A stretch of DNA of 64,000 nucleotides from Pelagimonas sp. GTDB lineage: Bacteria > Pseudomonadota > Alphaproteobacteria > Rhodobacterales > Rhodobacteraceae. The translations under genes were made by a program, and so were the position numbers. Every line of letters starts with the position of its first letter. The stretch's first letter is position 1. The stretch spans positions 1-64,000 of the forward strand of contig JAOASD010000017.1 of assembly GCA_025210265.1 (NCBI GenBank), given 5' to 3'. The notes under the pieces are model-generated. The model saw nothing but the letters and a program-made list of their open reading frames with translations, ran no database searches and was not told where the DNA came from. Shown one piece after another: positions 16,870 through 27,017 of this stretch.

Positions 16870-18060
16870 ATGGATTATGACATCACCATTTCGGGTGGCG
16901 GGATTGCGGGTCTGACCGCGGCTGCCGCCTTTGGCGCTTCGGGGTTTTCGGTGCTGTGCCTGGACCCCGCGCCGCCTGTCACAGAGGCCGGGGATGCCGG
17001 TGCCGATCTGCGCACCACAGCGTTTTTGCAACCCGCGCGCAATTTTCTAGAGGATGCCGGGCTGTGGGAACGCCTCGCCCCACATGCCATGCCGCTAGAG
17101 GTCATGCGGATCGTCGATGCCGGTGGCCCTGTGCCCGAACCCCGCGTGATCAAGGATTTCGAAAGCGCAGATCTGTCGGATCTGCCCTTTGGCTGGAACC
17201 TGCCGAACTGGCTGCTGCGCCGGGAAATGGCCGCACGTCTGGACGAGATGCCGAATGTGGATTTCCGCCCCGGCACCGGTACCAAAACCCTGTTCACCCG
17301 CGAAGGCGAGGCCCGGGTCGGGCTGAGCGACGGCGCGCGGGTTCGAACAAAGCTGGTTGTCGCTGCGGATGGGCGCAATTCCCCGATGCGGCAGGCCGCG
17401 GGGATTGAGGTGCGCACCACGCGCTTTGGTCAAAAGGCGCTGGCCTTTGCCGTGACCCACGCGATCCCGCATTGCAATGTCTCGACGGAAATCCACCGCA
17501 CGGGCGGGCCGTTCACATTGGTCCCCCTGCCCGATCACGACGGGTGCCCCTGTTCGGCGATTGTCTGGATGGAGGAAGGCCCCAAAGCCGACCGCCTGTT
17601 CAAACTGGACGATGCGACCTTTGAACAGGAAATGTCGGAACGCTCCTGCCATCTGTTCGGCCCGCTGAAGCTCGCCTCGCGCCGCACGCTTTGGCCGATC
17701 ATCGCGCAGGAGGCCGACCGGCTGAGCGCGCAGCGTCTGGCGCTGGTGGCCGAGGCGGCCCATGTGGTGCCGCCGATCGGGGCGCAGGGGTTGAACATGT
17801 CGCTAAAGGATCTGGCCGCGCTGCGCGATCTGGCCGTGGCCCGGCCCGAAGGGTTGGGCGATCAGGCGATGCTGGATGCGTATCACCGGGCGCGCATCGC
17901 CGATATTCGCGCGCGCGTGGCCGGGATCACCCTGTTGAACAAGACCTCGATGCTGTCCAATCCGACATTGCGCGATGCGCGGGCAAAGGCGCTGGACGGG
18001 CTGTACACCCTGAAACCGGTGCGCAAGACCCTGATGCAATTGGGCTTGGGCGCACGCTAG
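16870..18060 (+). CDS. UbiH/UbiF-family FAD-dependent monooxygenase
   Basis: A 396-residue flavoprotein hydroxylase of the ubiquinone-synthesis group. The dinucleotide fold GGGIAGLTAAAAFG is at residue 9, the ADGRNSPMR motif near 165, and the second FAD motif LVAEAAHVVPPIGAQGLNMS near 300; the usual GDAAH is here EAAH. The length is normal. In the family it hydroxylates the benzoquinone ring in coenzyme Q biosynthesis; which carbon is modified cannot be told. GGGGAAAGCGGC lies before the ATG. Confidence 0.88.
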   Translation: MDYDITISGGGIAGLTAAAAFGASGFSVLCLDPAPPVTEAGDAGADLRTTAFLQPARNFLEDAGLWERLAPHAMPLEVMRIVDAGGPVPEPRVIKDFESADLSDLPFGWNLPNWLLRREMAARLDEMPNVDFRPGTGTKTLFTREGEARVGLSDGARVRTKLVVAADGRNSPMRQAAGIEVRTTRFGQKALAFAVTHAIPHCNVSTEIHRTGGPFTLVPLPDHDGCPCSAIVWMEEGPKADRLFKLDDATFEQEMSERSCHLFGPLKLASRRTLWPIIAQEADRLSAQRLALVAEAAHVVPPIGAQGLNMSLKDLAALRDLAVARPEGLGDQAMLDAYHRARIADIRARVAGITLLNKTSMLSNPTLRDARAKALDGLYTLKPVRKTLMQLGLGAR

Positions 18061-18072
18061 TAAGGGGTTGGT

Positions 18073-18103
18073 GCAGGCGGCAAGTCAAAAAACCACCGCC
18101 TGC
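18073..18103. terminator. hairpin between convergent genes
   Basis: GCAGGCGG (18073-18080) and CCGCCTGC (18096-18103) form an 8-bp stem with a 15-nt A-rich loop. No T tract on either side, so terminator function is uncertain. Confidence 0.4.
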
Positions 18104-18109
18104 CCGTGA

Positions 18110-19237
18110 TTACAGGACCTGATCGACCACCGCGCGCAGCCGCGCCACGGTCCCATCCACATCCTTCAGCTTGTCCAGACCGAACAGCCCGATGCGGAAG
18201 GTCGAGAAACCCTCGCCCTCGTCACATTGCAGTGGCACACCGGCGGCGATCTGCATGCCCTTGGCCGCAAAAGCCCGGCCCGACTGGATTTCGGGATTGT
18301 CCGTATAGGTCACCACCACGCCCGGCGCGCCAAAGCCATCCGCCGCTACGCTGTTCAGACCCTTTTCGGCAAACATCGCGCGCACAGCCGTGCCCAGCGC
18401 CCATTGCGCCTCTTTCAGGCGGGCAAAGCCGTGGTCGCGGCTTTCCAGCATGGCGTCGCGGAACCCGCGCAAACCGTCCGTGGGCATGGTCGCGTGATAG
18501 GCATGGCCGCCATTTTCATAGGCCTGCATGATCGACCGCCACTTGGCCAGGTCCAGCGCAAAACTGTCGCTGCTGGTCTCGGCCAGCCGGGCTTCGGCGC
18601 GTGCGGACAGCATAACCAGACCGGCGCAGGGTGTCGCGGACCAGCCCTTTTGCGGGGCGGCAATCAGCACATCCACGCCGGTGGCCTGCATATCAACCCA
18701 GATACAGCCTGACGCGATGCAGTCCAGTACCATCAGCGCACCGACCTCATGCGCGGCGGCGGCCATGCGGGTGATGTAGTCATCGGGCAGGATCACGCCG
18801 GCACTGGTTTCCACATGCGGCGCGAACACCACGTCAGGACGCATCTCGGCGATGGCGGCCTCGACCTCTTCGATCGGCGCGGGGGCAAAGCCCGACTGCG
18901 CATCATTGCCAGTGCGGCGTGCCTTTAGAACGCGCGCCTCGGCGGTGAAATCACCGGCCTCGAAAATCTGGCTCCAGCGGTAGGAAAACCAGCCATTACG
19001 CACGACCAAAACCTTAGCATCGCGCGCGAACTGCCGTGCCACCGATTCCATGCCATAGCTGCCGCCACCAGGCACCAGCGCCACGCCGTCCGCCTTGTAG
19101 ACCGCTTTCAGCATGTCATTGATGTCATGCATAACCTTTTGAAAAGCTGCGGACATATGGTTCAGGCTGCGATCGGTGAAAACGACGGAAAATTCATCCA
19201 TGCCACCCGGATCAATGTGATTGTGCAGTGCCGCCAT
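18110..19237 (-). CDS. class V aminotransferase (alanine/serine-glyoxylate type)
   Basis: A 375-residue PLP enzyme. The cofactor lysine is in IAAPQKGWSATP, the aspartate motif in MVLDCIASGCIWVDM and the substrate loop in VPGGGSYGMES. The family transfers amino groups from alanine or serine to glyoxylate, or acts on related small substrates; I cannot assign the substrate. The start at MAALHNHID has GGGAGG 9 nt before it. It lies downstream of two Lrp-type regulator genes on the same strand, which may control amino acid metabolism here. Confidence 0.87.
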   Translation of the reverse strand: MAALHNHIDPGGMDEFSVVFTDRSLNHMSAAFQKVMHDINDMLKAVYKADGVALVPGGGSYGMESVARQFARDAKVLVVRNGWFSYRWSQIFEAGDFTAEARVLKARRTGNDAQSGFAPAPIEEVEAAIAEMRPDVVFAPHVETSAGVILPDDYITRMAAAAHEVGALMVLDCIASGCIWVDMQATGVDVLIAAPQKGWSATPCAGLVMLSARAEARLAETSSDSFALDLAKWRSIMQAYENGGHAYHATMPTDGLRGFRDAMLESRDHGFARLKEAQWALGTAVRAMFAEKGLNSVAADGFGAPGVVVTYTDNPEIQSGRAFAAKGMQIAAGVPLQCDEGEGFSTFRIGLFGLDKLKDVDGTVARLRAVVDQVL

Positions 19238-19330
19238 GGCTGCCTCCCTTTTCGTAACCCGCCCAGCGTTAGCGCACAAACTGCGCCCATGCAAAAGCGA
19301 ATTGACGCGCGAATGTCGCAGGCATCCCTG

Positions 19331-19792
19331 TCAAATCGGGCCGGGGCGGCGCTCTTCGCTCAGCAGAACATTGGCGTCGATATTGCCGACACCGGGCAAT
19401 GTCATGACCCTGCGACGCAGCACCCGTTCGAAATCAGAGATGTCGCGCGCCACAACCCGTAGGCGATAATCATAAAGACCCAGCACATGTTCGACGGTCT
19501 GGACCTCGGGGATGGCACTGACCGCGCGCTCAAAATCCTCAAGGCTGACGCGCCCTTTTGCCGCCAGCTTGACCCCCAGAAACACGGTCACGCCAAAGCC
19601 CAGCGCCTGCAAATCCAGATCCAGCCGCTGCGTGCGAAACACACCCGAGGCGCGCAACCGCTGAATGCGCCGCCAGCAGGCAGGTTGCGACAGGCCCAAC
19701 TCACGCCCCAACGCCCCGGCGCTTTGGGTCGCATCGGCGGCCAGCGCGCGGATCAGCGCGCGGTCGATGTCATCCAGATCCAGATCAGCCAT
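19331..19792 (-). CDS. Lrp/AsnC-family regulator (second of pair)
   Basis: A 153-residue regulator. N-terminal helix-turn-helix with LGRELGLSQPACWRRIQRL (recognition helix) and C-terminal RAM domain (VQTVEHVLGLYDYRLRVVA). It senses an amino acid in the family. Its ATG overlaps the TGA of the preceding regulator by one base (TGATG), so translation is coupled; a GTG three bases upstream is an alternative start. Confidence 0.9.
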   Translation of the reverse strand: MADLDLDDIDRALIRALAADATQSAGALGRELGLSQPACWRRIQRLRASGVFRTQRLDLDLQALGFGVTVFLGVKLAAKGRVSLEDFERAVSAIPEVQTVEHVLGLYDYRLRVVARDISDFERVLRRRVMTLPGVGNIDANVLLSEERRPGPI

Positions 19793-20247
19793 CACAGAGG
19801 TACCTTTTCGTCGGATTTCACCCGCGCCACATGCATCAGCGCCTCGATATCGGCGATATGCGGCAGCGGCAGGATGCGGTCACGATACAGCTGTTGGTAA
19901 TGCGCCAGATCGCGCGCGATCACCGACAGGCGCACATCCACAACGCCCAGAAAGGTCTGGATCTCGATCACTTCGGGCACCAGCCGCGCCTCGGCCATAA
20001 ATTCATCCAGCGCGCGCGGCGCGGTCTTGTCCAGGGTCACGCGCAGGCTGACCTCGACCTCGTAGCCCAGCGCAGGCCAGTGGATGACGCCGCGCACACC
20101 GCGCAGCACGCCCACATCGCGCAGCCGCTCCAACCGCCGGGTCAGCGTACTGGGCGTGACCCCGGCCTGTTCGGCCAAAGATCCGGCGGATTGCTCCGGC
20201 GCGGCCTGATAGTAGCGCAGTATGCGCCGATCCGTATCATCAAGCAT
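19792..20247 (-). CDS. Lrp/AsnC-family regulator (first of pair)
   Basis: A 151-residue regulator with AEQAGVTPSTLTRRLERL as recognition helix and a RAM domain (EVIEIQTFLGVVDVRLSVIA). Start at MLDDTDRR with GGAGAAATC upstream. Divergent from ilvC with 157 nt between the starts, so it may control ilvC and its own operon in response to a branched-chain or other amino acid. It is about 35 percent like its downstream partner by eye, which suggests the two could form hetero-oligomers. Confidence 0.9.
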   Translation of the reverse strand: MLDDTDRRILRYYQAAPEQSAGSLAEQAGVTPSTLTRRLERLRDVGVLRGVRGVIHWPALGYEVEVSLRVTLDKTAPRALDEFMAEARLVPEVIEIQTFLGVVDVRLSVIARDLAHYQQLYRDRILPLPHIADIEALMHVARVKSDEKVPL

Positions 20248-20356
20248 GATTTCTCCGCCATTTCCGAAATTGACGAATGATGTTTCTCTGCTTTCCCAAA
20301 TACCCATGCAAAACGCAACCACTCTTGCTGCGCCATCGCTAGTGTAAGCGCCATAA

Positions 20357-21427
<1,071 letters not shown>

Positions 21428-21466
21428 GCCTTTGGCACAGGGGCCAGTGGCCCGGTGAAACATCGG

Positions 21467-21496
21467 AAACGGGGGGCTTTGGCCTCCCGTTTTTGT
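21467..21496 (+). terminator. intrinsic terminator of ilvC
   Basis: AAACGGGGGGC and GGCCTCCCGTTT form a stem with a TTT loop and one G-T pair, followed by TTG T-rich sequence. Confidence 0.8.
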
Positions 21497-21516
21497 TTAC
21501 GGATCTGTTGGGAGGC

Positions 21517-21540
21517 GGTGGGTTGAAAACCCACCCTACG
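21517..21540. repeat. REP-like palindrome
   Basis: GGTGGGTTGAAAACCCACC followed by CTACG. Single copy of the dispersed unit, between ilvC and the EamA gene. Confidence 0.85.
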
Positions 21541-21641
21541 GAGGGCTGCGGGCGCTTGCCTCCTTCCTGCGGATCGGGTTCAGTGCCCTGCGGCCTGCCG
21601 GATGGGACGCGCCCTGCCCCGCCTATCAAGGATGCTCTCGC

Positions 21642-22556
21642 ATGACCCCGCCCCCTGTTGAAATCACCGCGCGCAGCTGGATCATGGTTGCCACGCTTGG
21701 GCTGGTCTGGGGCGCGACTTTTCTGTTTATCGAACTGGCGCTAGAGGGGATCACCCCGTTCTGGCTGGCCAGCGCGCGGATTGGCTTTGCCTGCGCGCTG
21801 ACTTGCGTTGTCTGGCTTTGGCGCGGCGGACGGTTTTTCCTGAGCGAAAAGACCGACTGGCCGCTGACCCTGTTTGTCGGGGCGCTGTCCACAGCGGTGC
21901 CCTTTCTGTTGCTCAGCTGGGGCTTGCAGCATGTACATTCGGGATTTGCGGGCGTGTCCATGGCGGCGATCGCGCTGATGGTGTTGCCCCTGTCGCATCT
22001 GCTGATCCCCGGCGAGACCATGACCCTACGCCGGACACTGGGCTTTGTGATCGGCTTTGCCGGGGTCTGCGTTCTGATCGGCGGGCAGGCCCTGGAAAGC
22101 AGCGGCGCGGCGATGGAAAATGCAGGGCGGTTGGCCTGTCTCGCGGCGGCGGGATGCTATGCCCTTAGCTCGGTCGGAATGCGCCGCTTGCCGCCGGTGG
22201 ATCCGGTCGGGCTGGCGGCGGTGCCCTTGCTGATCGGCAGCGCCGTGGTGTTCCCTGCCGCGGTGATCGTCGAAGGCGTACCAGCCGTGCCAGACGGGCG
22301 GACCCTGCTGATCCTTGCGGTGCTGGGGTTGATCCCGACGGCAGGAGCGAACCTGTTGCGGGTGCTGGTGATCCGCAGCGCCGGGCCGGTTTTCATGAGC
22401 CTGACCAATTACCAGGTGCCGATTTGGTCCGTCGTGTTCGGCATCCTGATCCTGGGCGAGCCGCTGCATATCAGCCTGTTCCTGGCGCTGGCGCTGATCC
22501 TCGCCGGGGTGTTCATCAGCCAATGGAGCGCGCTGACGCGGTTGTTCAGGCGCTGA
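21642..22556 (+). CDS. EamA-family (DMT) transporter
   Basis: A 304-residue inner-membrane protein with ten predicted segments in two repeated EamA halves. The first half begins LGLVWGATFLFIELAL and the second half ANLLRVLVIRSAGPVFMSLTNYQVPIW; the C-terminal ILGEPLHISLFLALALILAG is typical. It probably exports a small metabolite or amino acid; the substrate is unknown. The upstream start at 21642 follows a GGATGCTCTCGC leader. Confidence 0.88.
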   Translation: MTPPPVEITARSWIMVATLGLVWGATFLFIELALEGITPFWLASARIGFACALTCVVWLWRGGRFFLSEKTDWPLTLFVGALSTAVPFLLLSWGLQHVHSGFAGVSMAAIALMVLPLSHLLIPGETMTLRRTLGFVIGFAGVCVLIGGQALESSGAAMENAGRLACLAAAGCYALSSVGMRRLPPVDPVGLAAVPLLIGSAVVFPAAVIVEGVPAVPDGRTLLILAVLGLIPTAGANLLRVLVIRSAGPVFMSLTNYQVPIWSVVFGILILGEPLHISLFLALALILAGVFISQWSALTRLFRR

Positions 22557-22569
22557 GCGGTCAGCAAAG

Positions 22570-22596
22570 AAAAAGGCGCGCCGGGTCGGGCGCGCC
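22570..22596. terminator. bidirectional terminator
   Basis: GGCGCGCC (22575-22582) and GGCGCGCC (22589-22596) form a perfect stem. On the minus strand it is followed by TTTTTC, so it is a good terminator for the secreted protein gene and likely also helps end the EamA gene. Confidence 0.85.
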
Positions 22597-22619
22597 TGAT
22601 CTCGTTTCATTTCAGCGGA

Positions 22620-24410
22620 TCACCAGCAGTTCACCAGAACCGTCATATCCGCGGCCTGCGCTGTCAGATCCTCAGGAGCCAAAGCCCCGGAACTGCTGGC
22701 GAAATTCTGCACACCCTGATTTCGCAGAAAGGCCTGCAGCCCATCGCCTGCGGCGGCGAAACCGACCCCTTCGGGCAGGCGGCGCGTTCCGTCGGTACGT
22801 GGCAGCAATACACCGGTCACAGCGCCCGCCGCGTCAAAGACCGGGCCACCTGCATCGCCCGGCAGGGTCGCCATGGCGAGGCGATGCACGCCCTCTTCGC
22901 CATTCAACCCGCGCACATCTTCGAGCGTGCCAAAGGTCAACGAAGGTGCGCCCAGCACACCGCCAAAGGAATAGCCCGCCACGGCGATCTCGGCCTGCAG
23001 GCGCGGCGCGTCCGAGGCAAACTGCGCGATCTTGCGCGGCGCGATCCCATCCGCCGGGCGCAGCAGCGCAACACCCAGCGCGGCGTCCGAGGCGACCAGC
23101 TCGGCCTTGTACTGGCCATCCAGCGTGACGCGTTCGCATTGCGCCACGGTTTGCGCGCTAGTCAGCACGCTGCCTTTGCTATCGACGAAAAACCCCGAGG
23201 CCGAGTGGCGCGGCTTGCGCACCTGCAGCCCAGAAACCAGATCCACAGCCTGCCCCTGATCACTGACCGTAGCCGGATCCAGCACCCCGTCAGTGCGGGT
23301 AAAGCTGTCCTGCACAAGGGCCAGAACGCGCGTACGGCGCTCTTCATCGCCGGTGGGCCAAATCAGGGTAAAGCCCTTGATTTCACCGTTTTTCAGGGTC
23401 ACTTCGGTGTGGCTGGTGATGCGGGAATTTTCGCCGGTCAGCAGGAAGCCATTGGCGCGGCGCTCGCGCTTGCCTTCCAGCGGGACGATCTCCAGCGTCT
23501 GCATGATCTCATACAGGCCGTTCAGGGTCTTGCGATCGCCGGGCTGCGAAATCAGCAGCGCGCGCGCACCAATGTCAGAGGCACTGTCAAACAGGGCGAA
23601 GGGTGCCTCGTAGCGGTCGAATTTCAGCACGCCCATGGGCAGGTCGATCTGGATGCCAGAGCGCGCATCGGTGACTTCGGCCATGCCCATGCCATCCAGC
23701 ACGGCGTTATACTGGCCCAGCAGGACGGCGCGTTGGCGGGTGGTCAGGATGCCGGTTTCGTCAAAGCCATTCGCCCCCTGCCAAGCAGCCATGGCGCGGC
23801 GTGTGCCGGGACCAAAGGCACCATCAATAGACGAGGTATAGAACCCAGCCCATTTCAGGGCGATCTGCAGATCGTTGCGCTGCGCGCGGTTCAACTGACG
23901 TTCAGAGGCGCGGGCCTGACGCGGGGTTTCCTCGGGCTCGGGTTCCGGTTCAGCAATGGCCACTGGCGCGGGGGCGGGGGTCGGTTCTGACACTGCGGCC
24001 ACGGGCGCGGTTGGGGCCGGTTCGGACGTGGTGGTCACCGGATCGGCGGCGACAGGCGCCGCCGGACGGGCCAGCTGCGCCCCCACAGGCCAGAACTGGC
24101 GACCATAGGATGCGGGCAGTTCAATATAACTGTCCGGCGGGATCGCCCCGGCGCGGCGCAGGCGCAGCAGCTCGGCCTCGGCCTCGGCGCGGGAAAACGG
24201 GCCAATCGACACCCCGTACCAGCCGCCCCCCAGGGCAAACCCGTTCAGATTGGGCAGATCCTGGGCATAGTCCTGGATCGAGGCCTGGGCACCGGCCAGG
24301 CTGGTCCGGGCTTCGATCTGGATGAAAACAGTGTCGGCGGCGTCCTGCGCCCAGGCTTGTGTGGTGACAAGGCTGAGGGCGGCAAGGGCGTGGGGTACTC
24401 TTTTGAACAT
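22620..24410 (-). CDS. secreted SPOR/peptidoglycan-binding protein with inactive trypsin-like domain
   Basis: A 596-residue exported protein. Signal peptide MFKRVPHALAALSLVTTQ-AWA (start 24410; a TTG 11 codons upstream is less likely), SPOR-like domain (about 30-110), Pro/Ala-rich linker (125-165), a PG_binding_1 domain (about 180-250, with YTSSIDGAFGPGTRRAM), a middle region, and a C-terminal S1-like domain (about 390-590). All three catalytic positions are changed: His is Gln420 in TSAQTVAQC, Asp is Gly446 in SDAALGVALL, and Ser is Ala520 in GDAGGPVFD. It should be in the periplasm, binding cell wall glycan, but is not expected to cut proteins. Automatic annotation as a serine protease would be misleading. 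Confidence 0.82.
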   Translation of the reverse strand: MFKRVPHALAALSLVTTQAWAQDAADTVFIQIEARTSLAGAQASIQDYAQDLPNLNGFALGGGWYGVSIGPFSRAEAEAELLRLRRAGAIPPDSYIELPASYGRQFWPVGAQLARPAAPVAADPVTTTSEPAPTAPVAAVSEPTPAPAPVAIAEPEPEPEETPRQARASERQLNRAQRNDLQIALKWAGFYTSSIDGAFGPGTRRAMAAWQGANGFDETGILTTRQRAVLLGQYNAVLDGMGMAEVTDARSGIQIDLPMGVLKFDRYEAPFALFDSASDIGARALLISQPGDRKTLNGLYEIMQTLEIVPLEGKRERRANGFLLTGENSRITSHTEVTLKNGEIKGFTLIWPTGDEERRTRVLALVQDSFTRTDGVLDPATVSDQGQAVDLVSGLQVRKPRHSASGFFVDSKGSVLTSAQTVAQCERVTLDGQYKAELVASDAALGVALLRPADGIAPRKIAQFASDAPRLQAEIAVAGYSFGGVLGAPSLTFGTLEDVRGLNGEEGVHRLAMATLPGDAGGPVFDAAGAVTGVLLPRTDGTRRLPEGVGFAAAGDGLQAFLRNQGVQNFASSSGALAPEDLTAQAADMTVLVNCW

Positions 24411-24738
24411 TCCTGCAATGAACCTCTGGGTCGCGCGGTGCAATGGGCAAAGCCATGATTATCGGGACATGTTTAACAGAAGGCCAAAGGGTTGCACCTC
24501 ATAAATTCCTTACCTTGGCGGGGTGTGTCGGCAAGGGCGCGGTGGGTTGGAAACCCACCTTACGGCGGCCTGGCGGATCCTGCGCCGCAGAACAGCGCGG
24601 TTTCCGGTGGTCAGCGTAGGTTTCCTGTTCTTGCCCGGATCGCCGGCAAAAGCCGCCCTGCCCCGCGATCCTACCCGGTTGATCTTCGCCCCCCCGCGCC
24701 CTAATCAGATCCCGAACCCCAAGACCGGGAAGGATGCC
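24411..24738. other. 328-nt intergenic region before glyQ
   Basis: Contains a REP-like palindrome (24541-24565) and the leaders of two divergent genes. The reading frame of glyQ is open back to 24523 but crosses the repeat and has no ribosome site there. No further gene or clear hairpin besides the repeat. Confidence 0.6.
24541..24565. repeat. REP-like palindrome
   Basis: GGTGGGTTGGAAACCCACC followed by TTACGG; one copy of the dispersed unit. Confidence 0.85.
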
Positions 24739-25668
24739 ATGGCCGACCGCCTCGAAAAACCGCGCAGTTTCCAGGAAATCATCCTGCGTCTGCAGACCTA
24801 TTGGGCCAGCAAAGGCTGTGCCATTCTGCAACCTTATGACATGGAGGTTGGCGCGGGCACGTTCCACCCTGCCACCACCCTGCGCGCGCTGGGAACCAAG
24901 GCCTGGGCCGCCGCCTATGTGCAGCCCTCGCGCCGCCCCACCGATGGGCGCTATGGTGAGAACCCCAACCGCCTACAGCATTATTATCAGTATCAGGTGC
25001 TGATCAAACCCAGCCCGCCGGATCTTCAGGCGCTTTACTTAGGCAGCCTGCAGGCGATCGGCATCGACATGGATCTGCATGATGTGCGCTTTGTCGAAGA
25101 TGACTGGGAAAGCCCGACCCTGGGGGCTTGGGGTCTGGGCTGGGAGGTCTGGTGCGATGGGATGGAAGTCAGCCAGTTCACCTATTTCCAGCAGGTTGGC
25201 GGCCATGACTGCACCCCTGTGTCGGGCGAGCTGACCTATGGTCTGGAACGTCTTGCCATGTATGTGCTGGGTGTGGATCACGTGATGGAAATGCCCTTCA
25301 ACGATCCGAACGCCCCCAGCCCGCTGAAATATGGCGATGTGTTCAAACAGACCGAGCAGGAATATTCCCGCTGGAACTTTGACATTGCCAATACCGAAGT
25401 GCTGCTGCGCCAGTTCGAAGAGGCCGAGGCCGAATGCGCCAAGATCCTGTCGCAGGATCACGTGGACCCCAAAACCGGCAAGCGCATCATCATGGCCCAT
25501 CCGGCCTATGATCAGTGCATCAAGGCCAGCCACATGTTCAACCTGCTGGATGCGCGCGGCGTGATTTCCGTCACCGAACGTCAGGCCTATATCGGGCGTG
25601 TGCGCGCGCTGGCCAAGATGTGCGCCGACGCCTTTGTGCAGACCGAAGCCGGGGGCCACGCGGCCTAA
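24739..25668 (+). CDS. glyQ: glycyl-tRNA synthetase alpha subunit
   Basis: A 309-residue catalytic subunit of the bacterial alpha2-beta2 glycyl-tRNA synthetase. It carries the family hallmarks [38 protein letters not shown] and [20 protein letters not shown]. Start at MADRLEKP with AAGGA upstream; sequence before this start in the same frame is not conserved. The beta subunit gene glyS lies downstream after two other genes, a common alphaproteobacterial arrangement with variable inserts. Confidence 0.97.
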   Translation: MADRLEKPRSFQEIILRLQTYWASKGCAILQPYDMEVGAGTFHPATTLRALGTKAWAAAYVQPSRRPTDGRYGENPNRLQHYYQYQVLIKPSPPDLQALYLGSLQAIGIDMDLHDVRFVEDDWESPTLGAWGLGWEVWCDGMEVSQFTYFQQVGGHDCTPVSGELTYGLERLAMYVLGVDHVMEMPFNDPNAPSPLKYGDVFKQTEQEYSRWNFDIANTEVLLRQFEEAEAECAKILSQDHVDPKTGKRIIMAHPAYDQCIKASHMFNLLDARGVISVTERQAYIGRVRALAKMCADAFVQTEAGGHAA

Positions 25669-25671
25669 GCC

Positions 25672-26418
25672 ATGGCAAGTGACACCCCCATAGATGCGGC
25701 CCAGACGCCCCCCTCGCCTGCGCGGCCCCGCCGCAGCGCCGAGGAAAAGCGCGCCTTTCGTCAGGAGCGGTTGAAAACCGCCCGGCGCGAAGGCCGCGCC
25801 CGTGGGATCAAGCTGGGCCGCGCCGAAGGGGTGCTGGCCGCACTGTCGTGCTTTCTGGGGTCGCAGGATCTGGTCTATGATTGCGGGGCCAATCTGGGCG
25901 AAGTCAGCGGCTTGCTGGCCCCCAGCGGCGCGCAGATCATCGCCTATGAACCCGATCCCTATTGCGTGGACCGCCTGCAGACCCGCTTTGCCGGGGTCGA
26001 AAACGTGCAAATCCGGGCCGAGGCCGTGGGCACCGCCCCCGCGCAGCTGCCCTTTTACCGCCATCGCAAATTCGGCAAGTCGGATTATGAGACCCAGGCC
26101 GGCACGCTGGTCGCGGGCAATGCCAATGTGGATTACGACAGCCCTGCGGTGATGGTGCCTCAGATCGACCTGATTGCCGAGCTTGAGCGCGCGATTGCCG
26201 ATCACGGTCGCATTTCGGTGCTCAAACTGGATATCGAAGGCGCGGAACTGGACATCATCGAGGCCATGCTGGATCGCAACCTGTTCGATCACATCCGCAT
26301 GGCGCTGGTGGAAACCCATGAACAACAATTCCCGGATCTGGCCGAGCGCACCCTTGCGCTCAAGGCCCGTATCGCCGCGCGCTATGCGCCGGAACATGTG
26401 AATACGGAGTGGATATGA
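25672..26418 (+). CDS. FkbM-family methyltransferase
   Basis: A 248-residue SAM-dependent O-methyltransferase-like protein. Basic Arg/Lys-rich region at residues 20-50, then DLVYDCGANLGEVSGLLA (SAM-binding Gly motif), IIAYEPDPYCVDRL (acidic loop) and VLKLDIEGAELDII, the FkbM signature. Substrate unknown; members methylate sugars, lipids or antibiotics. It sits between glyQ and a small membrane protein, 3 nt after the former and overlapping the latter by 4 nt. Confidence 0.88.
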   Translation: MASDTPIDAAQTPPSPARPRRSAEEKRAFRQERLKTARREGRARGIKLGRAEGVLAALSCFLGSQDLVYDCGANLGEVSGLLAPSGAQIIAYEPDPYCVDRLQTRFAGVENVQIRAEAVGTAPAQLPFYRHRKFGKSDYETQAGTLVAGNANVDYDSPAVMVPQIDLIAELERAIADHGRISVLKLDIEGAELDIIEAMLDRNLFDHIRMALVETHEQQFPDLAERTLALKARIAARYAPEHVNTEWI

Positions 26419-26945
26419 CCGGTAAGATAATGGCAGGTGCGATTGTGATCTGTGGTGTGATTGCGGCCGTGGCGATGTACTATCTGCAGGTGCATCATTT
26501 CTACGAAGAGGTGCAGGCCAAGGGCACCGACGATGTCCAGCTGACCGTTCTGGCCAGCGGCGCGCCGGAATCCATCCTCTATGACGATTTTCAGGCGATC
26601 GACGCCGACAGCTCGCCGATCCGCTACCGGGCTTGCTTTCGCACGCCCATGTCTCTGGCGATGATGACCGAGACATATGAAATCTATGAAGGCGCAGAAC
26701 CCAAGGTCGCGCCGGGCTGGTTCGACTGTTTCGACGCCCAAGAGATCGGCGCGCAGATCGCCAGCGATCAGGCGATTGTCTTTACCAGCCAACGCAATTT
26801 CGAATGGGGCATCGACCGGGTGGTGGCCGTGACCAGCGACGGGCGCGGCTATGTCTGGCACGAGGTCAATGATTGCGGCGACAAGGCCTATGACGGCACG
26901 CCGCTGGGCGATGACTGCCCGCCCCGCCCTGCCCCGGCGAATTAA
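26415..26945 (+). CDS. DUF6446-type single-span membrane protein
   Basis: A 176-residue protein with one N-terminal membrane segment (about 6-24) and a soluble periplasmic part holding four cysteines (RACFRTP, WFDCFDA, NDCGDKA, DDCPPRP) that could form disulphides. It matches the small protein usually seen between glyQ and glyS in Rhodobacteraceae (DUF6446). Function unknown. Its ATG overlaps the FkbM stop (ATGA); a GTG 6 nt upstream is possible. Confidence 0.75.
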   Translation: MTGKIMAGAIVICGVIAAVAMYYLQVHHFYEEVQAKGTDDVQLTVLASGAPESILYDDFQAIDADSSPIRYRACFRTPMSLAMMTETYEIYEGAEPKVAPGWFDCFDAQEIGAQIASDQAIVFTSQRNFEWGIDRVVAVTSDGRGYVWHEVNDCGDKAYDGTPLGDDCPPRPAPAN

Positions 26946-27017
26946 CGAATTTCGGGTCTGCACGACCCGCTCAGGAACAAGGCCCCCATTGGGGCGCGAC
27001 GCTAAAGGACCGAAACC

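Noticed and set aside
24523-24738. N-terminal extension of GlyQ
   Set aside because: Runs through a REP unit, not part of the family, and the ATG at 24739 has AAGGA.
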